From Minicystis rosea (lineage in GTDB: Bacteria > Myxococcota_A > Polyangia > Polyangiales > Polyangiaceae), in contig CP016211.1 in NCBI GenBank assembly GCA_001931535.1, forward strand, positions 9,780,377 to 9,844,376: a DNA stretch of 64,000 nucleotides. Reading direction: 5' to 3'. The stretch's first letter is position 1. Each line of letters opens with the position of its first letter. The notes below the pieces were generated by a model. That model searched no databases and was not told the DNA's origin. It saw only the letters and a list, made by a program, of their open reading frames with translations. Below, piece after piece: positions 28,826-37,531 of this stretch. The translations under genes and the position numbers were made by a program.

Positions 28826-29479
28826 ATGCCCGCGAATCCTGGTCAGCAGAAGAAGGCCGCCAAGCAAAAGAAGAAGCGCGAGCTGGCGCGCCGGCGGGCC
28901 ACGCCGCCGCCCGCCATCGGGACGAGCCGCGCCTCGCTCCTCAGGCAGGCGGCGCTGCTGCCACACGGGCCTTCGTTCGTGAGCGCCGATTTCACCATGA
29001 CGCGCATGGATCCGCCGCGGCTCGTGTCGGTGGTGGTGACGCGCAAGGTGCCCGGGGGGATGCTCCTGCCGGCGCTGGCGCTCGTCGATCGCACCTGCCT
29101 CGGGGTGAAGAACGCGTTCGTGGCCGAGCTGGTGAGCGAATACGAATTCGGTGGGTTCGTCCTCGAAGTGGGGCGCGCGCACGAGGGCGGGCTCGTGCCC
29201 TGCGAGCTCGCGGTGGCGCAATCGATCGTGTGGAATGCGGTCGATTATGCGGCGTCGCTCGGGTTCGATCCGCACCCCGATTTCCCCGAGGTGCTGTTCG
29301 GGCCGCGGCCGGCGCCGCTGCTCGACACGCCGCTCGCGCATCCCTCGAAGCCCTTCTGGGTGCGCGGGCCGGACGACGACGTGGAAGAGATCCTCGCGAC
29401 GCTCGACGAGAGCGTCGGCGAGGGCAACTACGATGTGGCGATGATCACGGGGATGGGCGGGGTCGGCGAGACGGGGTGA
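28826..29479 (+). CDS. Hypothetical protein with basic N-terminus
   Basis: 217 residues from ATG 28826. The first 25 residues are Lys/Arg-rich (QQKKAAKQKKKRELARRR), probably disordered and perhaps nucleic-acid binding. Residues 45-200 form a well-conserved-looking mixed alpha/beta domain (VTRKVPGGMLLPALALVDRTCLG, CELAVAQSIVWNAVDYAASLGF, DPHPDFPEVLFG). No family is recognised. The upstream in-frame codons to 28751 lack coding character. It converges with the GH35 gene across a hairpin. Confidence 0.75.
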   Translation: MPANPGQQKKAAKQKKKRELARRRATPPPAIGTSRASLLRQAALLPHGPSFVSADFTMTRMDPPRLVSVVVTRKVPGGMLLPALALVDRTCLGVKNAFVAELVSEYEFGGFVLEVGRAHEGGLVPCELAVAQSIVWNAVDYAASLGFDPHPDFPEVLFGPRPAPLLDTPLAHPSKPFWVRGPDDDVEEILATLDESVGEGNYDVAMITGMGGVGETG

Positions 29480-29493
29480 GCGAGAGGGGATGA

Positions 29494-29530
29494 GGGAGAT
29501 CGGTTGAGCGCCTGGCTCAATCGATCTCCC
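29494..29530. terminator. Bidirectional hairpin between convergent genes
   Basis: GGGAGATCGGTTGAGC and GCTCAATCGATCTCCC form a 16-bp stem with one G-T pair and a 5-nt loop, within the 60-bp gap between the convergent hypothetical and GH35 genes. Confidence 0.72.
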
Positions 29531-29539
29531 CAAAGCACC

Positions 29540-31618
29540 TCACGACAACGCCAGCATTCGTACCGTCTGCGGCATCATGCGGACTTCGACGGCGCCGCGG
29601 TTGATGTCGAAGGTGGTGTCGTCGATGAGATCCACGGCGCGGGTGACGGTGGCGCCGGCGTGGACGCGGGCGACGACGTCGTGCTCGCCGGGGTTCAGGA
29701 TGAAGAGCACGCGCGGGCGGCCTTCGGCGTCCTCGTGGACGGTGGCGAAGATGCCATCGGGATCGCAGGCGTTGGCGCGCAGATCGAGCGCGGCTGCGGC
29801 GCGGGCCACGGCGGCGTCGGCGGCCGCGGGATCGTCGGCGATGACGACGGGGATGCCTTCGTGGGGGCTCCGGAGCTTGTCGAGATCGTAGGGCTCGGCG
29901 AGCGCGCGGAAGCCGCCGTCGAGCATGGGCTCGCGCGGGCCCAAGGTCACGATCGCGCCGGAAGAAGCGGCCTGCTCGAGGCGGCGGAAGAGATCGGGAT
30001 TGAGGCCGCCGGTGGTGGCGCAGATGATCCAACGGGCGCCGTCGAGCGAGACGTCGCGATCCTCACCGCCGACGTGCGCGAAGGAGATCCCGCGGGCATC
30101 GAGGGCTTGCTCGAAGGTGCGCGCGAAGCTGTCGGATTCGATGCCGAGCGGGTGGCCGAGGCCGAGATCCTGCTCCGAAGCGCTCTCGCGCGGGCCGTTG
30201 CCGGCGACGGAGAAGAAGGCGCCGGTGACGGGACCGAAGGCGTGCATGACGCGGGAGAGGCGGCGCTCGCTGCGCGGCGTGAGGATGCGCACCGGGGCGC
30301 GGCGCACGAGGTGATAGAAATCGACGCGATCGAGCGCGGCGCAGAGCTTCTGCCAGAAGGCGGCGAAGGGGCGCGGGCGGCCGTGCGGATCGATGGGCGC
30401 GCCGATCCAGCGATCGCGCTCCACGGCCATGTACATGTTGAAGCCGCGCAGGCCATAAGCGAGCGCGGCCAGCACGATGAAGGCGCTGTCGCGCTCTTGA
30501 ATGGGCGGGAAGAAGGGCGGGAAGCCCGCGCCCATTTCGCATGCGAATGCGGGCAGCCCGAGGGCCTCGGTGCGCACGGCGAGCTCGGTCGTGCGGCGGG
30601 CCACGATGACGCGGCTCTGGGGGCTCGCGACGTTGTAGTAATCGAGGCCCACGAGGTCGACCGAGCGGCGCACGCGCGCGGCGTTGAGCGGCGTGGCCTC
30701 CTGCCCGGGAGGGAGGTTGTGCATGGTGGGGAGGCCGTCGATGCCGGCGCTCGCGAGCGCGCGGGTGAAGCGATCGAACGCCGTCTCCAAGAGGTGCTCG
30801 TGGAACTCGGACCAATCGAGGTGCCGCGCGAGACCGGCCACGTCCTCCGCGTCGAAGCGCACGGGCGGCGCGAGCGTGGCGAAGCGGCGCTCCTCGTCGA
30901 CCGGGTCGCCTTCGCGGTGCGGATAGGCGGCCTGGAGGCGCTCCAACGTGCCGTATTTGGCGCGGAGGAACGTGCGATAGAGCGAGACGGCGTCGGGGTG
31001 GTAGTCCTGATCATAGGCCCCGTCGCGGAAGTAGAGCGCGCCCTCGTTGTCGATTTGGAGCAGCACGATCGGGCCGCTCGGATAGAGCAGCGGCGCGAGC
31101 GCGGGCGCGAGGAGCTGGAAATAGCGGGCCGTTTCGTCGTGAAAGGCTTCGCTCGCGTAGCTCGGCACCGGGAAGGCGAACGGGAGCATCGGCAACATCA
31201 CGGGGTTGCCGCGCGGGGATCGAGCCTGGCAGCTCGGGTCCCAAATCACGCGCTCGGGGATGCCGAAGTAGGTGAGCTCCGCATTGATGTGCGGCCCCGG
31301 GCGGACGATCGCGTACAGCCCGAGCTCGTGGGCGAGCCGCAGGAAAGCACCGACGTCGCGCTGCGGATCGCCGCGACCCAGCTCGAGCTGGCCCGGGGCG
31401 ACCTCGTGCACGTTCCACGGGACGTACGTGTCGACGAGGCGGAGGCCCATGTCCCTGATGGATGTCAGGCAGGCCCGCCAATCCCGCGGGTCGAGCCGCC
31501 AGTAATGCACGCTGCCCGCGAGGAGCGGCACGTTCGCGTCCCCGATCCGGAGGCCTCCGGGCACGAGGTGCACGCCTCGCCGGGACCTCGTGCTCGCATC
31601 GCCGTCTGTCATCACCAC
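29540..31618 (-). CDS. GH35 family beta-galactosidase-like glycoside hydrolase
   Basis: 692 residues (ATG 31618; ATG 31612 equally possible). The (beta/alpha)8 barrel shows LLAGSVHYWRLDPRDW, LVDTYVPWNVHE, AIVRPGPHINAE, the acid/base motif LLQIDNEGALYF (E192) and the nucleophile region FACEMGAGF (E361), in line with GH35. Residues after about 540 form additional beta domains. No signal peptide is visible, so it may act in the cytoplasm on imported oligosaccharides. It releases terminal beta-galactose or a related sugar. The globin gene lies 48 bp downstream of its start on the same strand. Confidence 0.87.
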   Translation of the reverse strand: MVMTDGDASTRSRRGVHLVPGGLRIGDANVPLLAGSVHYWRLDPRDWRACLTSIRDMGLRLVDTYVPWNVHEVAPGQLELGRGDPQRDVGAFLRLAHELGLYAIVRPGPHINAELTYFGIPERVIWDPSCQARSPRGNPVMLPMLPFAFPVPSYASEAFHDETARYFQLLAPALAPLLYPSGPIVLLQIDNEGALYFRDGAYDQDYHPDAVSLYRTFLRAKYGTLERLQAAYPHREGDPVDEERRFATLAPPVRFDAEDVAGLARHLDWSEFHEHLLETAFDRFTRALASAGIDGLPTMHNLPPGQEATPLNAARVRRSVDLVGLDYYNVASPQSRVIVARRTTELAVRTEALGLPAFACEMGAGFPPFFPPIQERDSAFIVLAALAYGLRGFNMYMAVERDRWIGAPIDPHGRPRPFAAFWQKLCAALDRVDFYHLVRRAPVRILTPRSERRLSRVMHAFGPVTGAFFSVAGNGPRESASEQDLGLGHPLGIESDSFARTFEQALDARGISFAHVGGEDRDVSLDGARWIICATTGGLNPDLFRRLEQAASSGAIVTLGPREPMLDGGFRALAEPYDLDKLRSPHEGIPVVIADDPAAADAAVARAAAALDLRANACDPDGIFATVHEDAEGRPRVLFILNPGEHDVVARVHAGATVTRAVDLIDDTTFDINRGAVEVRMMPQTVRMLALS

Positions 31619-31666
31619 GGCGCGCGAACCTAGCAGGGATCCCGGCGGTGTAGAATCACCGCGGCG

Positions 31667-32080
31667 TCAGCCGACCTTGCTCGCTCCGGCCAGCATCGCG
31701 TTGCTGATGAGCCGGATGGCGTCCGACCAGACGGCCTCTTCCGCGCGGCTCCACGAAGGGCCGGCGGTGGCGGCCAGCGCTTCGAGGAGGCACTCGGCGA
31801 AGACGGGGTAGCTCTCGTTGCGCACCCCATAGGCCACGTGAATGGCGCCCAAGCCGTGCAGGTAAGGGCGGAGGAACTCGGGCCGCTCCATGTTGCGCAC
31901 CACGAGCGCGAGGGCCCGGACGAGCCGGCGCTTCTGATCCTCGAAGAGCACGCCTTCGAAGAGGGCCCGCGTCTCCGGTTGGCGCGTGAAGAGGGTGTCG
32001 TAGAAGCGCTGGGCGAGCAGATCCGCCCGCGGAATCAGCCGGCGGAACGAGTCTCGGATCGTCTGGAGGTCATTGTCCAC
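31667..32080 (-). CDS. Single-domain bacterial globin
   Basis: 137 residues from GTG 32080, giving the standard globin length; an open frame extends to 32299 but shows no coding features, and GGGGGG lies 8 nt before the GTG. The fold is shown by SFRRLIPRADLLAQRFYDTLF (B10 Tyr27), EDQKRRL (E7 Gln50) and GAIHVAYGV (proximal His81), as in flavohemoglobin-type or Vitreoscilla-type globins. It binds O2 or NO and may detoxify NO with a separate reductase. Divergent from the diiron/cupin gene, with palindromes in between. Confidence 0.86.
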   Translation of the reverse strand: MDNDLQTIRDSFRRLIPRADLLAQRFYDTLFTRQPETRALFEGVLFEDQKRRLVRALALVVRNMERPEFLRPYLHGLGAIHVAYGVRNESYPVFAECLLEALAATAGPSWSRAEEAVWSDAIRLISNAMLAGASKVG

Positions 32081-32158
32081 GACACACCCCCCGGGGCGGT
32101 GAAATGGCGCACGCAGGTCGAGCGGATCATCGTAGGGGCAGCCTCCACGATTGCCAGC

Positions 32159-32177
32159 GTCATACCGCCGGTATGAC
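32159..32177. promoter_or_regulatory. Perfect palindrome GTCATACCG-C-CGGTATGAC
   Basis: Two 9-bp arms separated by one base, a typical operator geometry for a dimeric helix-turn-helix regulator. It lies about 80 bp upstream of the globin start. The regulator is not identified. Confidence 0.65.
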
Positions 32178-32216
32178 ATCGTATCAATCGTGACGGAGCC
32201 GAAATCCCGTTCGGGG

Positions 32217-32234
32217 CGCATTGCATGCAATGCG
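32217..32234. promoter_or_regulatory. Perfect 18-bp palindrome CGCATTGCATGCAATGCG
   Basis: An uninterrupted 18-bp palindrome containing TTGCATGCAA, AT-richer than its surroundings. It is a second candidate operator in the globin-diiron/cupin divergent region. The regulator is unknown. Confidence 0.65.
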
Positions 32235-32467
32235 TACGTCGGGCTGCGCCCAATACGGCAATGGGCCGCCCACGGACGCTCGATCGCGCCTCTGCCCAAT
32301 GCGCCGAACGGGACTGCCTGCTACGGTCAAACCCCTCGTTCGTCCGGCGCGCCGTCTTCGCGAGCCTTCGACCGAGGACAATGACCCGACCTCCGACGCG
32401 CCGCGGTGCGCATCGAGCGCAGGACGGGTCGCCCACGGTGCTGGACGGACCACAGGGGAGGTGCCGG

Positions 32468-33778
32468 ATGTCCGCATGGCTCAGCGACAGCAAAGTTCCC
32501 ATCATCGATCCCACGGCGGCGGCCGCGCTCGGCGGCTCCATCAAACGCGTGGACGAATCGATTCCGCCCTCCTCGCGCGGGATGCCGCCCGACAGCCGGA
32601 GGCGCCCCACGGACGCGCCGCCCGCCGACACGCTCCTCACGCGCCTGCGCCTCGAGCAGGCCGAGCACCCGTTCTGGCAGAATCGGCTCTTCCGCGCGTG
32701 CTCGTCGGGCGTGTTCAATCGTGACGATTTCGCCTTCGTGTTCTCGCAATACTATCTCTACTCTCAGGGCTTCACCCGATATCTGGCCGCCGTGATGGCC
32801 AATTGCGAGAGTGACTATTACCGGGCGCACCTCGCCGAGAACATCTGGGAAGAGGGCGGCGGCGCCGAGCCGTCGCAGCGGCACGCGGAGATCTTCCGCC
32901 GCTTCCTCCGCGACGGATTGAACGTGGATGTCGCGAACATCGATTTCCTCGACGCGTCGCGGTTCTTCGTGCGCGAGTATCTCGACTTCTGCCTGCGCTC
33001 GCACCCGGCCGCGGGGAGCGCGTTCCTCTCGCTGGGCACGGAGGGTATCGTGCCGCGCATGTATGCGGTGCTGCTCGACGGGCTGCTCAAGGCGGGCCTC
33101 CGCGAGGAGCACGCGAGCTTCTTCCGCATCCACATGGAGTGCGACGACGCCCACGCGGAGACGCTCGAAAAGATGATGGTGAGCTACGCGCACCTGCCCG
33201 ACTGGTATTCGACCTGCCAGAACGCCATGGACTATGCGCTCACCCTCAGGGCGCGCTTCTTCGAGCAGCTCTACGAGGCCGTGCAGGCGCGGCGCGTGCA
33301 GCGCATCGTCGGGAACATCCAGCGCGGCGAGTCGCTCGCGCCCGAGGAGCCCGAGGCGTCGACGTTCGTCCACCGGCCCGGCGCGGCAGGCACGCCGCTC
33401 TATGGCAACGTGAACGAACGGCTCGGCATCGAGTTCTCCGTCGAGCGCGTGCCGTTCACGAGCGAGGTGTTCGACACACGCATCCTCCGCATCGCGCCCC
33501 GCAAGAACAACGAACGGCACAAGCATCCGCACGAGTCCCTGTTCCACGTGATCTCCGGCCGCGGCCGGGTGCACGTGAACAAGTCGAGCGTGGAGGTGGG
33601 GCCGGGCGACGTGGTGTTCATCCCCCGTTGGGCGATGCATCAATCGGTGAACACGTCGGACGAAGAATTGGTGATCCTGGCGCTCACCGATTTCGCCCTG
33701 ACGGAGCAGGCCTTCCTCGGCGATCACGTGCGCACGACACGCCTCAAGGGCGTGCAGACCGCGCGCGAGCAGAAGTAG
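32468..33778 (+). CDS. Heme-oxygenase-like diiron (HDO/TenA-fold) domain fused to a cupin
   Basis: 436 residues from ATG 32468, set by GGGGAGGTG 6 nt upstream. Residues 1-50 are a disordered Pro/Ser leader. Residues 55-275 resemble the iron-containing redox enzyme / heme-oxygenase-like family, with candidate metal ligands in ENIWEEGGGAEPSQRHAE (E124, E128, H139), E192 and HMECDDAHAETL (D226, H229). Residues 320-410 are a cupin: HKHPHE (H351, H353, E356) and a second His in WAMHQ (H391). The protein could be a two-site metallo-oxygenase; substrate unknown. Divergent from the globin, hinting at O2, NO or iron chemistry. A regulatory rather than catalytic cupin is also possible. Confidence 0.82.
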   Translation: MSAWLSDSKVPIIDPTAAAALGGSIKRVDESIPPSSRGMPPDSRRRPTDAPPADTLLTRLRLEQAEHPFWQNRLFRACSSGVFNRDDFAFVFSQYYLYSQGFTRYLAAVMANCESDYYRAHLAENIWEEGGGAEPSQRHAEIFRRFLRDGLNVDVANIDFLDASRFFVREYLDFCLRSHPAAGSAFLSLGTEGIVPRMYAVLLDGLLKAGLREEHASFFRIHMECDDAHAETLEKMMVSYAHLPDWYSTCQNAMDYALTLRARFFEQLYEAVQARRVQRIVGNIQRGESLAPEEPEASTFVHRPGAAGTPLYGNVNERLGIEFSVERVPFTSEVFDTRILRIAPRKNNERHKHPHESLFHVISGRGRVHVNKSSVEVGPGDVVFIPRWAMHQSVNTSDEELVILALTDFALTEQAFLGDHVRTTRLKGVQTAREQK

Positions 33779-33895
33779 AGAGCGGAGAATGGATGAGCGG
33801 TGGGCCGGCGCGGCGGGAGGTGCGCCGGCCCGGGGGCGTGAGCTCGGCTCCCAAGCCGCGTCAGGCGGTCTGCGAACGTCACCGCTCCAAAGCCC

Positions 33896-34294
33896 TCACG
33901 ATCCGAGGATCGCGAGGACGTAGAGGCCCAGCGTGGTGAGCAGGCCGAGGCCCCAAATGCTCGAGCGCGCGGTGGCCTTGTCCCCTAGATACAAAGCCAC
34001 GTAGATGATGCGCAGCGCGATGAACGCCATGCTGGCCGTGGCCGTGCGCGTGATGTCGACGTGCCGCACCTCGCACGCGAGCACCGCGGGCGCGAAGAGC
34101 GTGAGCGCCTCGAAGCCATTGAGGTGAGCGCCGTGGGCGCGGAGCGCGAGGCCGGTCAGCTTGGTCTGCTGGGCGCGCGGCGTGTTGTTGTCGTAGCCCT
34201 CGGGCTGCTGGGCCATGGCGTGCCCCATGACGCCACGCGGAATGTAGATGAGCGCGACGGCGATGAACAAACAGACATAAGGGATGACTTGCAT
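33896..34294 (-). CDS. MAPEG-family membrane protein
   Basis: 132 residues from ATG 34294 with four predicted membrane helices. RAQQTKLTGLALRAHGAHLNGFEALTLFAPAVL contains the MAPEG hallmark pattern (…A-H-x-N-x-x-E…; here GAHLNGFE), and RTATASMAFIALRIIYVALY fits the family's third helix region. MAPEG proteins (microsomal GST-like) act in glutathione-dependent detoxification or eicosanoid metabolism in eukaryotes; bacterial roles are less clear. It converges with the diiron/cupin gene (117 bp). Confidence 0.88.
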   Translation of the reverse strand: MQVIPYVCLFIAVALIYIPRGVMGHAMAQQPEGYDNNTPRAQQTKLTGLALRAHGAHLNGFEALTLFAPAVLACEVRHVDITRTATASMAFIALRIIYVALYLGDKATARSSIWGLGLLTTLGLYVLAILGS

Positions 34295-34641
34295 GTCGGG
34301 TCGTCCCGCATCTGAGCACGGGGACACGGAGACTTGAAAGATCACGGCGCACGACGGCCGTGGGGCGGCGAAGCCCAGGCGCGCTCTCATCGATTGCGGG
34401 CGGGCGTGAGAATGGGAGTCACTTCGTCCGGAGCATGGTTGAGCGGGATCTCGTCGGAGGCGGAGAGCACATCGGTGTCGGGCACGGATCACCGGCATCG
34501 GGGACGATTCCGCCGGTGACTCGATGGTGAGGAAACGCACATTCTCACCTCGGCATCCGAGAGACAGCACAGCGAGATTGGGGACGCGCCCCCCGGCGCG
34601 GCGCCCCGGCGCTCGCTGTCCACGGAAAGGACGATCGCATC
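34295..34641. other. Divergent intergenic region with a TCACCGGC/GCCGGTGA inverted repeat
   Basis: This 347-bp gap lies between MAPEG (minus) and the GGY-repeat gene (plus). The 8-bp arms at 34489-34496 and 34512-34519 (15-bp spacer) are a possible operator or hairpin. No gene is seen. Confidence 0.5.
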
Positions 34642-35004
34642 ATGCCTGCGCTCCAGACCCTCGCGGCTGCCGTGCTCTTTCCTCTCTGCCTCGCGTTCTC
34701 CGCGGGGTGCCTCGCTGAAACGAGCGATCAAGATCCGGTCACCGACGACTCGGTGGCTTCCCTCGCCGACGACACGACCGAGAACACCGATACGGCCAAG
34801 GAAGCCTGGGGCTGCGGCCACGGCGGCGGCTACGGTGGCTACGGCGGATACCATGGTTACGGCGGATACGGCGGTTATGGCGGCTACCACGGTGGCTACG
34901 GTGGCTATGGCGGCTACGGTGGCTATGGCGGCTACCCCGGCTACGGTGGTTATGGCGGCTATGGTGGTTACGGCGGCTACGGTGGTTACGGCGGGTGCCA
35001 CTGA
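34642..35004 (+). CDS. Gly-Gly-Tyr repeat lipoprotein
   Basis: 120 residues from ATG 34642 (GGAAAGGA about 12 nt upstream). The signal MPALQTLAAAVLFPLCLAFSAGC gives a lipobox Cys at residue 23. An acidic Ser/Thr/Asp linker (24-55) is followed by about 60 residues composed almost only of Gly and Tyr in GGY units, with a few His and one Pro, capped by a Cys near each end (GCGH, GGCH). Codons alternate GGC/GGT and TAC, so DNA repeat expansion is likely. Such low-complexity Gly/Tyr tracts resemble structural or adhesive cell-wall proteins. No enzymatic function is visible. Confidence 0.82.
   Translation: MPALQTLAAAVLFPLCLAFSAGCLAETSDQDPVTDDSVASLADDTTENTDTAKEAWGCGHGGGYGGYGGYHGYGGYGGYGGYHGGYGGYGGYGGYGGYPGYGGYGGYGGYGGYGGYGGCH
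34819..34996 (+). repeat. GGY-encoding nonanucleotide-like tandem repeat
   Basis: About 20 imperfect tandem copies of GGCGGNTAY/GGTGGCTAC lie inside the GGY lipoprotein gene. Copy number may vary between strains by slippage. Confidence 0.8.
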
Positions 35005-35201
35005 TACGGAGATGGGATGAGCGGGCGCGCGGCCGAGCTTCGATGAGCTCGGCGAACGGATGAGGGCCGCTCCGGCCGAGCTCATTCGCGCGCGCCCCGG
35101 CGCCGGCGGCAATCCCGCTCTCCGCGCGCTCCCGTCGCTCCACGATCGAGAGGCCGCGGACTTGGGCATCCGCGCAGCCTGACTTAGACTCCGCGCCCGC
35201 T

Positions 35202-36677
35202 ATGCACGTCCATTTCATCGCCGTCGCCGGCACCGGCATGGGCGCCCTCGCCGGGCTCTTCAAGGCGGCCGGGCACGACGTCTCCGGATCGGATACCGCG
35301 TTCTATCCGCCCATGGGCCCCGCCCTCGAACGGTGGGGCATCCGCCTCATGACCGGGTTCGACCCGGCGCACCTCGATCCGAAGCCCGATCTCGTGGTCA
35401 TCGGCAACGTGTGCCGGCCGACGAACCCCGAGGCCAAGGCCGCGCGCGATGCGGGGCTCCGCACGACGACGATGGCGCACGCGCTCGCCGAGCACATCCT
35501 CGAGGGGACGTCGCCGCTGGTGGTCGCGGGCACGCACGGGAAGACGACCACGAGCGCGCTCGCCGCGTTTCTCCTGCACGCGGTCGGGCGCGATCCGGGC
35601 TTTCTCATCGGCGGCATTCCGAAGAATTTCGATCAGAGCTTCCGCCTGCCCAACGCGACGCGGGGCGGTGGCGGCGGCCCGCGCCTGCCGCTCGCGAGCG
35701 CGGCCGGGACGGCGCTGCGGCGCACGCCGTTCGTGGTCGAAGGCGACGAATACGACACCGCGTTCTTCGAGAAGACGCCGAAGTTCTGGCACTACCGGCC
35801 CGAGGTCGCGATCGTGACCTCCATCGAGCACGATCACGTGGACATCTACCCCGACGAGGAGAGCTACCACGCGGCGTTCCGCGGCTTCGTCGAGCGCGTG
35901 CCCGCGAACGGGCTCATCGTGGCGGCGGCGAACGACGCGGCGGTGGCGGAGCTCGTGTCGCGCCACGCGAAGGCGGAGGTGGCGTGGTTCGCGCTCGAAG
36001 GCGACGACACGCACGGCAAGCCGCCGCATTGGCTGGCCGCGCCGGCGACGGTGGACGCGAGCGGGCAGACGTTCGATCTCTACGCGGGCGGCGTCTACGC
36101 GGGGCGCGTGACCATGCGGATCCCGGGGCACCACAACGTGCGCAATGCGCTCGCGGCCATCGCGGCGGCGGCGCAGGGATACGGCGCGCCGCTCGATGCG
36201 CTCACGGGCGCGCTGCCGCGCTTCGAGGGCGTGCGGCGGCGGCAAGATCTCCTCTTCGAGGCGCGCGGCGTGCGCGTGTACGACGACTTCGCGCACCACC
36301 CGACCGCCGTCGACGAGACGCTGCGGGCCCTGCGCGCGCGGCACGCGGAGGGCACGCTCTGGGCGGTGTTCGAGCCGCGCAGCGCCACGGCCTGCCGCGC
36401 GCTCCACCAGGAGCCTTATGCGCGCGCGTTCGGCGCGGCGGATCGCGTGATCTTCGCGCCGCTCGGGCGACCGGAGATCGCCGAAGGCGAGCGGCTCGAT
36501 CTGCCGCGGCTCGTGCGCGATCTCGAAGGCGCGGGGAAACGAGCCGAAGCAGCGACGTCGATCGACGGCATCGTGGAGACGATCGCGAAGGACGCGCGCC
36601 CCGGCGACACCGTGGCGCTCCTCTCGAACGGCGCGTTCGGCGGCATCTACGACAAGCTCCGGGGAGCGCTGTCGTGA
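35202..36677 (+). CDS. mpl: UDP-MurNAc:L-Ala-gamma-D-Glu-meso-DAP ligase
   Basis: 491 residues. Mpl reattaches the recycled murein tripeptide to UDP-MurNAc in the cytoplasm. Mur-ligase features are HFIAVAGTGMGALAGLFKAAGHDVSGSD (N-terminal Rossmann; key GTGMGALA), the ATP loop VAGTHGKTTTSAL (about 108-120), the PTNPEAK segment and HHNVRNALAAIAA, with EYDTAFFEKTPKFWHY typical of Mpl rather than MurC. Overlaps the next gene by 4 bp (GTGA). Start chosen at ATG 35202, with no earlier in-frame start. Confidence 0.93.
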   Translation: MHVHFIAVAGTGMGALAGLFKAAGHDVSGSDTAFYPPMGPALERWGIRLMTGFDPAHLDPKPDLVVIGNVCRPTNPEAKAARDAGLRTTTMAHALAEHILEGTSPLVVAGTHGKTTTSALAAFLLHAVGRDPGFLIGGIPKNFDQSFRLPNATRGGGGGPRLPLASAAGTALRRTPFVVEGDEYDTAFFEKTPKFWHYRPEVAIVTSIEHDHVDIYPDEESYHAAFRGFVERVPANGLIVAAANDAAVAELVSRHAKAEVAWFALEGDDTHGKPPHWLAAPATVDASGQTFDLYAGGVYAGRVTMRIPGHHNVRNALAAIAAAAQGYGAPLDALTGALPRFEGVRRRQDLLFEARGVRVYDDFAHHPTAVDETLRALRARHAEGTLWAVFEPRSATACRALHQEPYARAFGAADRVIFAPLGRPEIAEGERLDLPRLVRDLEGAGKRAEAATSIDGIVETIAKDARPGDTVALLSNGAFGGIYDKLRGALS

Positions 36678-37492
36678 GCGCCGCGACCTCGGCGAGCGAG
36701 CGGGCGCGCTACGCGGCCATCGCGCGGCTCGTGGCCGAGGAGGCAGGCGCGCTGGTGGCGCGCGGCTACCGCTCGCGGCCGCACGCGGACCGCAAGGGCC
36801 GGCACGATCTGGTGACCGAGTTCGATCGCGCCAGCGAGGAGCTCCTGATTTCGCGTCTGGCATTGCTGACACCGAATGTGCCGGTGGTCGGCGAGGAGCA
36901 TTCGAGCGGCACGACGCAGCAGCGCGCGGGCCTCGTGTGGTACGTCGATCCGCTCGACGGGACGACGAACTTCGTGCACGGGCACCCGTTCTGGTGCGTG
37001 TCGGTCGGCCTGTGCGAGGACGATCGCCCGATCGCCGGCGCCGTGGTGGCCCCCTCGACGGCGCTCGCGTGGGTGGGCTACGTCGATCCGGAGGGGCGCG
37101 CGTCGGTCGCGCTGCGCAACGGGCAGCCGTGCGCGGTGAGCGTCACCAGCGCGCTCGAGAACGCGATGGTGGCCACGGGCTTTCCGGCGCAGCGCGATCG
37201 CGCGCCGCACGACAATTTCGCGTCGTTCATGGCGGTGAAGCGCACGGCGCAGGCGGTCCGGCGCTGCGGCAGCGCGGCCATGGATCTGTGCTTCGTGGCC
37301 GACGGCACCTACGACGGCTACTGGGAGCGCAGCCTGCACGCGTGGGACACGGTCGCGGGCAGCGCGCTCGTCGAAGCCGCCGGCGGCAAGGTGACCGCCC
37401 TCGACGGCGGGGCCCCGAACCACCACGTCGGACACATCGTGGCGTCGAACGGGGCGCTCCACGCCGAGCTCGTGGGGACCATCCCGAGGTGA
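36674..37492 (+). CDS. Inositol monophosphatase-family phosphatase
   Basis: 272 residues from GTG 36674, coupled to mpl by GTGA overlap. The metal-binding motifs are GEEHS (first Glu), DPLDGTTNFVHG (Asp-Pro-Leu-Asp-Gly) and HAWDTVAGSALVEAAGG, which together define the Li+-sensitive IMPase/FBPase superfamily. Likely substrates are inositol-1-phosphate or a related sugar phosphate. A role in envelope precursor metabolism would fit the operon partner, but that is inference. Confidence 0.92.
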   Translation: MSAATSASERARYAAIARLVAEEAGALVARGYRSRPHADRKGRHDLVTEFDRASEELLISRLALLTPNVPVVGEEHSSGTTQQRAGLVWYVDPLDGTTNFVHGHPFWCVSVGLCEDDRPIAGAVVAPSTALAWVGYVDPEGRASVALRNGQPCAVSVTSALENAMVATGFPAQRDRAPHDNFASFMAVKRTAQAVRRCGSAAMDLCFVADGTYDGYWERSLHAWDTVAGSALVEAAGGKVTALDGGAPNHHVGHIVASNGALHAELVGTIPR

Positions 37493-37498
37493 CGACGG

Positions 37499-37526
37499 TT
37501 GACCCCCGCGCGCCGCCCGTTATGAT
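37499..37526 (+). promoter_or_regulatory. Sigma70-type promoter of the 6S RNA gene
   Basis: TTGACC at 37499-37504 and TATGAT at 37521-37526 with a 16-bp spacer make an excellent consensus promoter, unusual in this GC-rich DNA. The predicted start near 37532 coincides with the base of the RNA's closing stem. Confidence 0.85.
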
Positions 37527-37531
37527 TCGGC

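Larger units (their letters stand above)
32081..32467. promoter_or_regulatory. Divergent control region between globin and diiron/cupin genes
   Basis: This 387-bp region contains no credible gene but two perfect palindromes, at 32159-32177 and 32217-32234, centred about 88 and 145 bp upstream of the globin start. Regulation of one or both flanking genes by dimeric repressors or activators is likely. GGGGAGGTG immediately before 32468 is the ribosome binding site of the diiron/cupin gene. Confidence 0.6.

Noticed and set aside
29540..33778. Natural-product or polysaccharide-utilisation cluster
   Set aside because: GH35, globin, diiron/cupin and MAPEG genes are on different strands with no synthase, transporter or regulator set.
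34819..34996. CRISPR-like or non-coding tandem repeat
   Set aside because: The repeats keep an open frame with a lipoprotein signal; there are no unique spacers.
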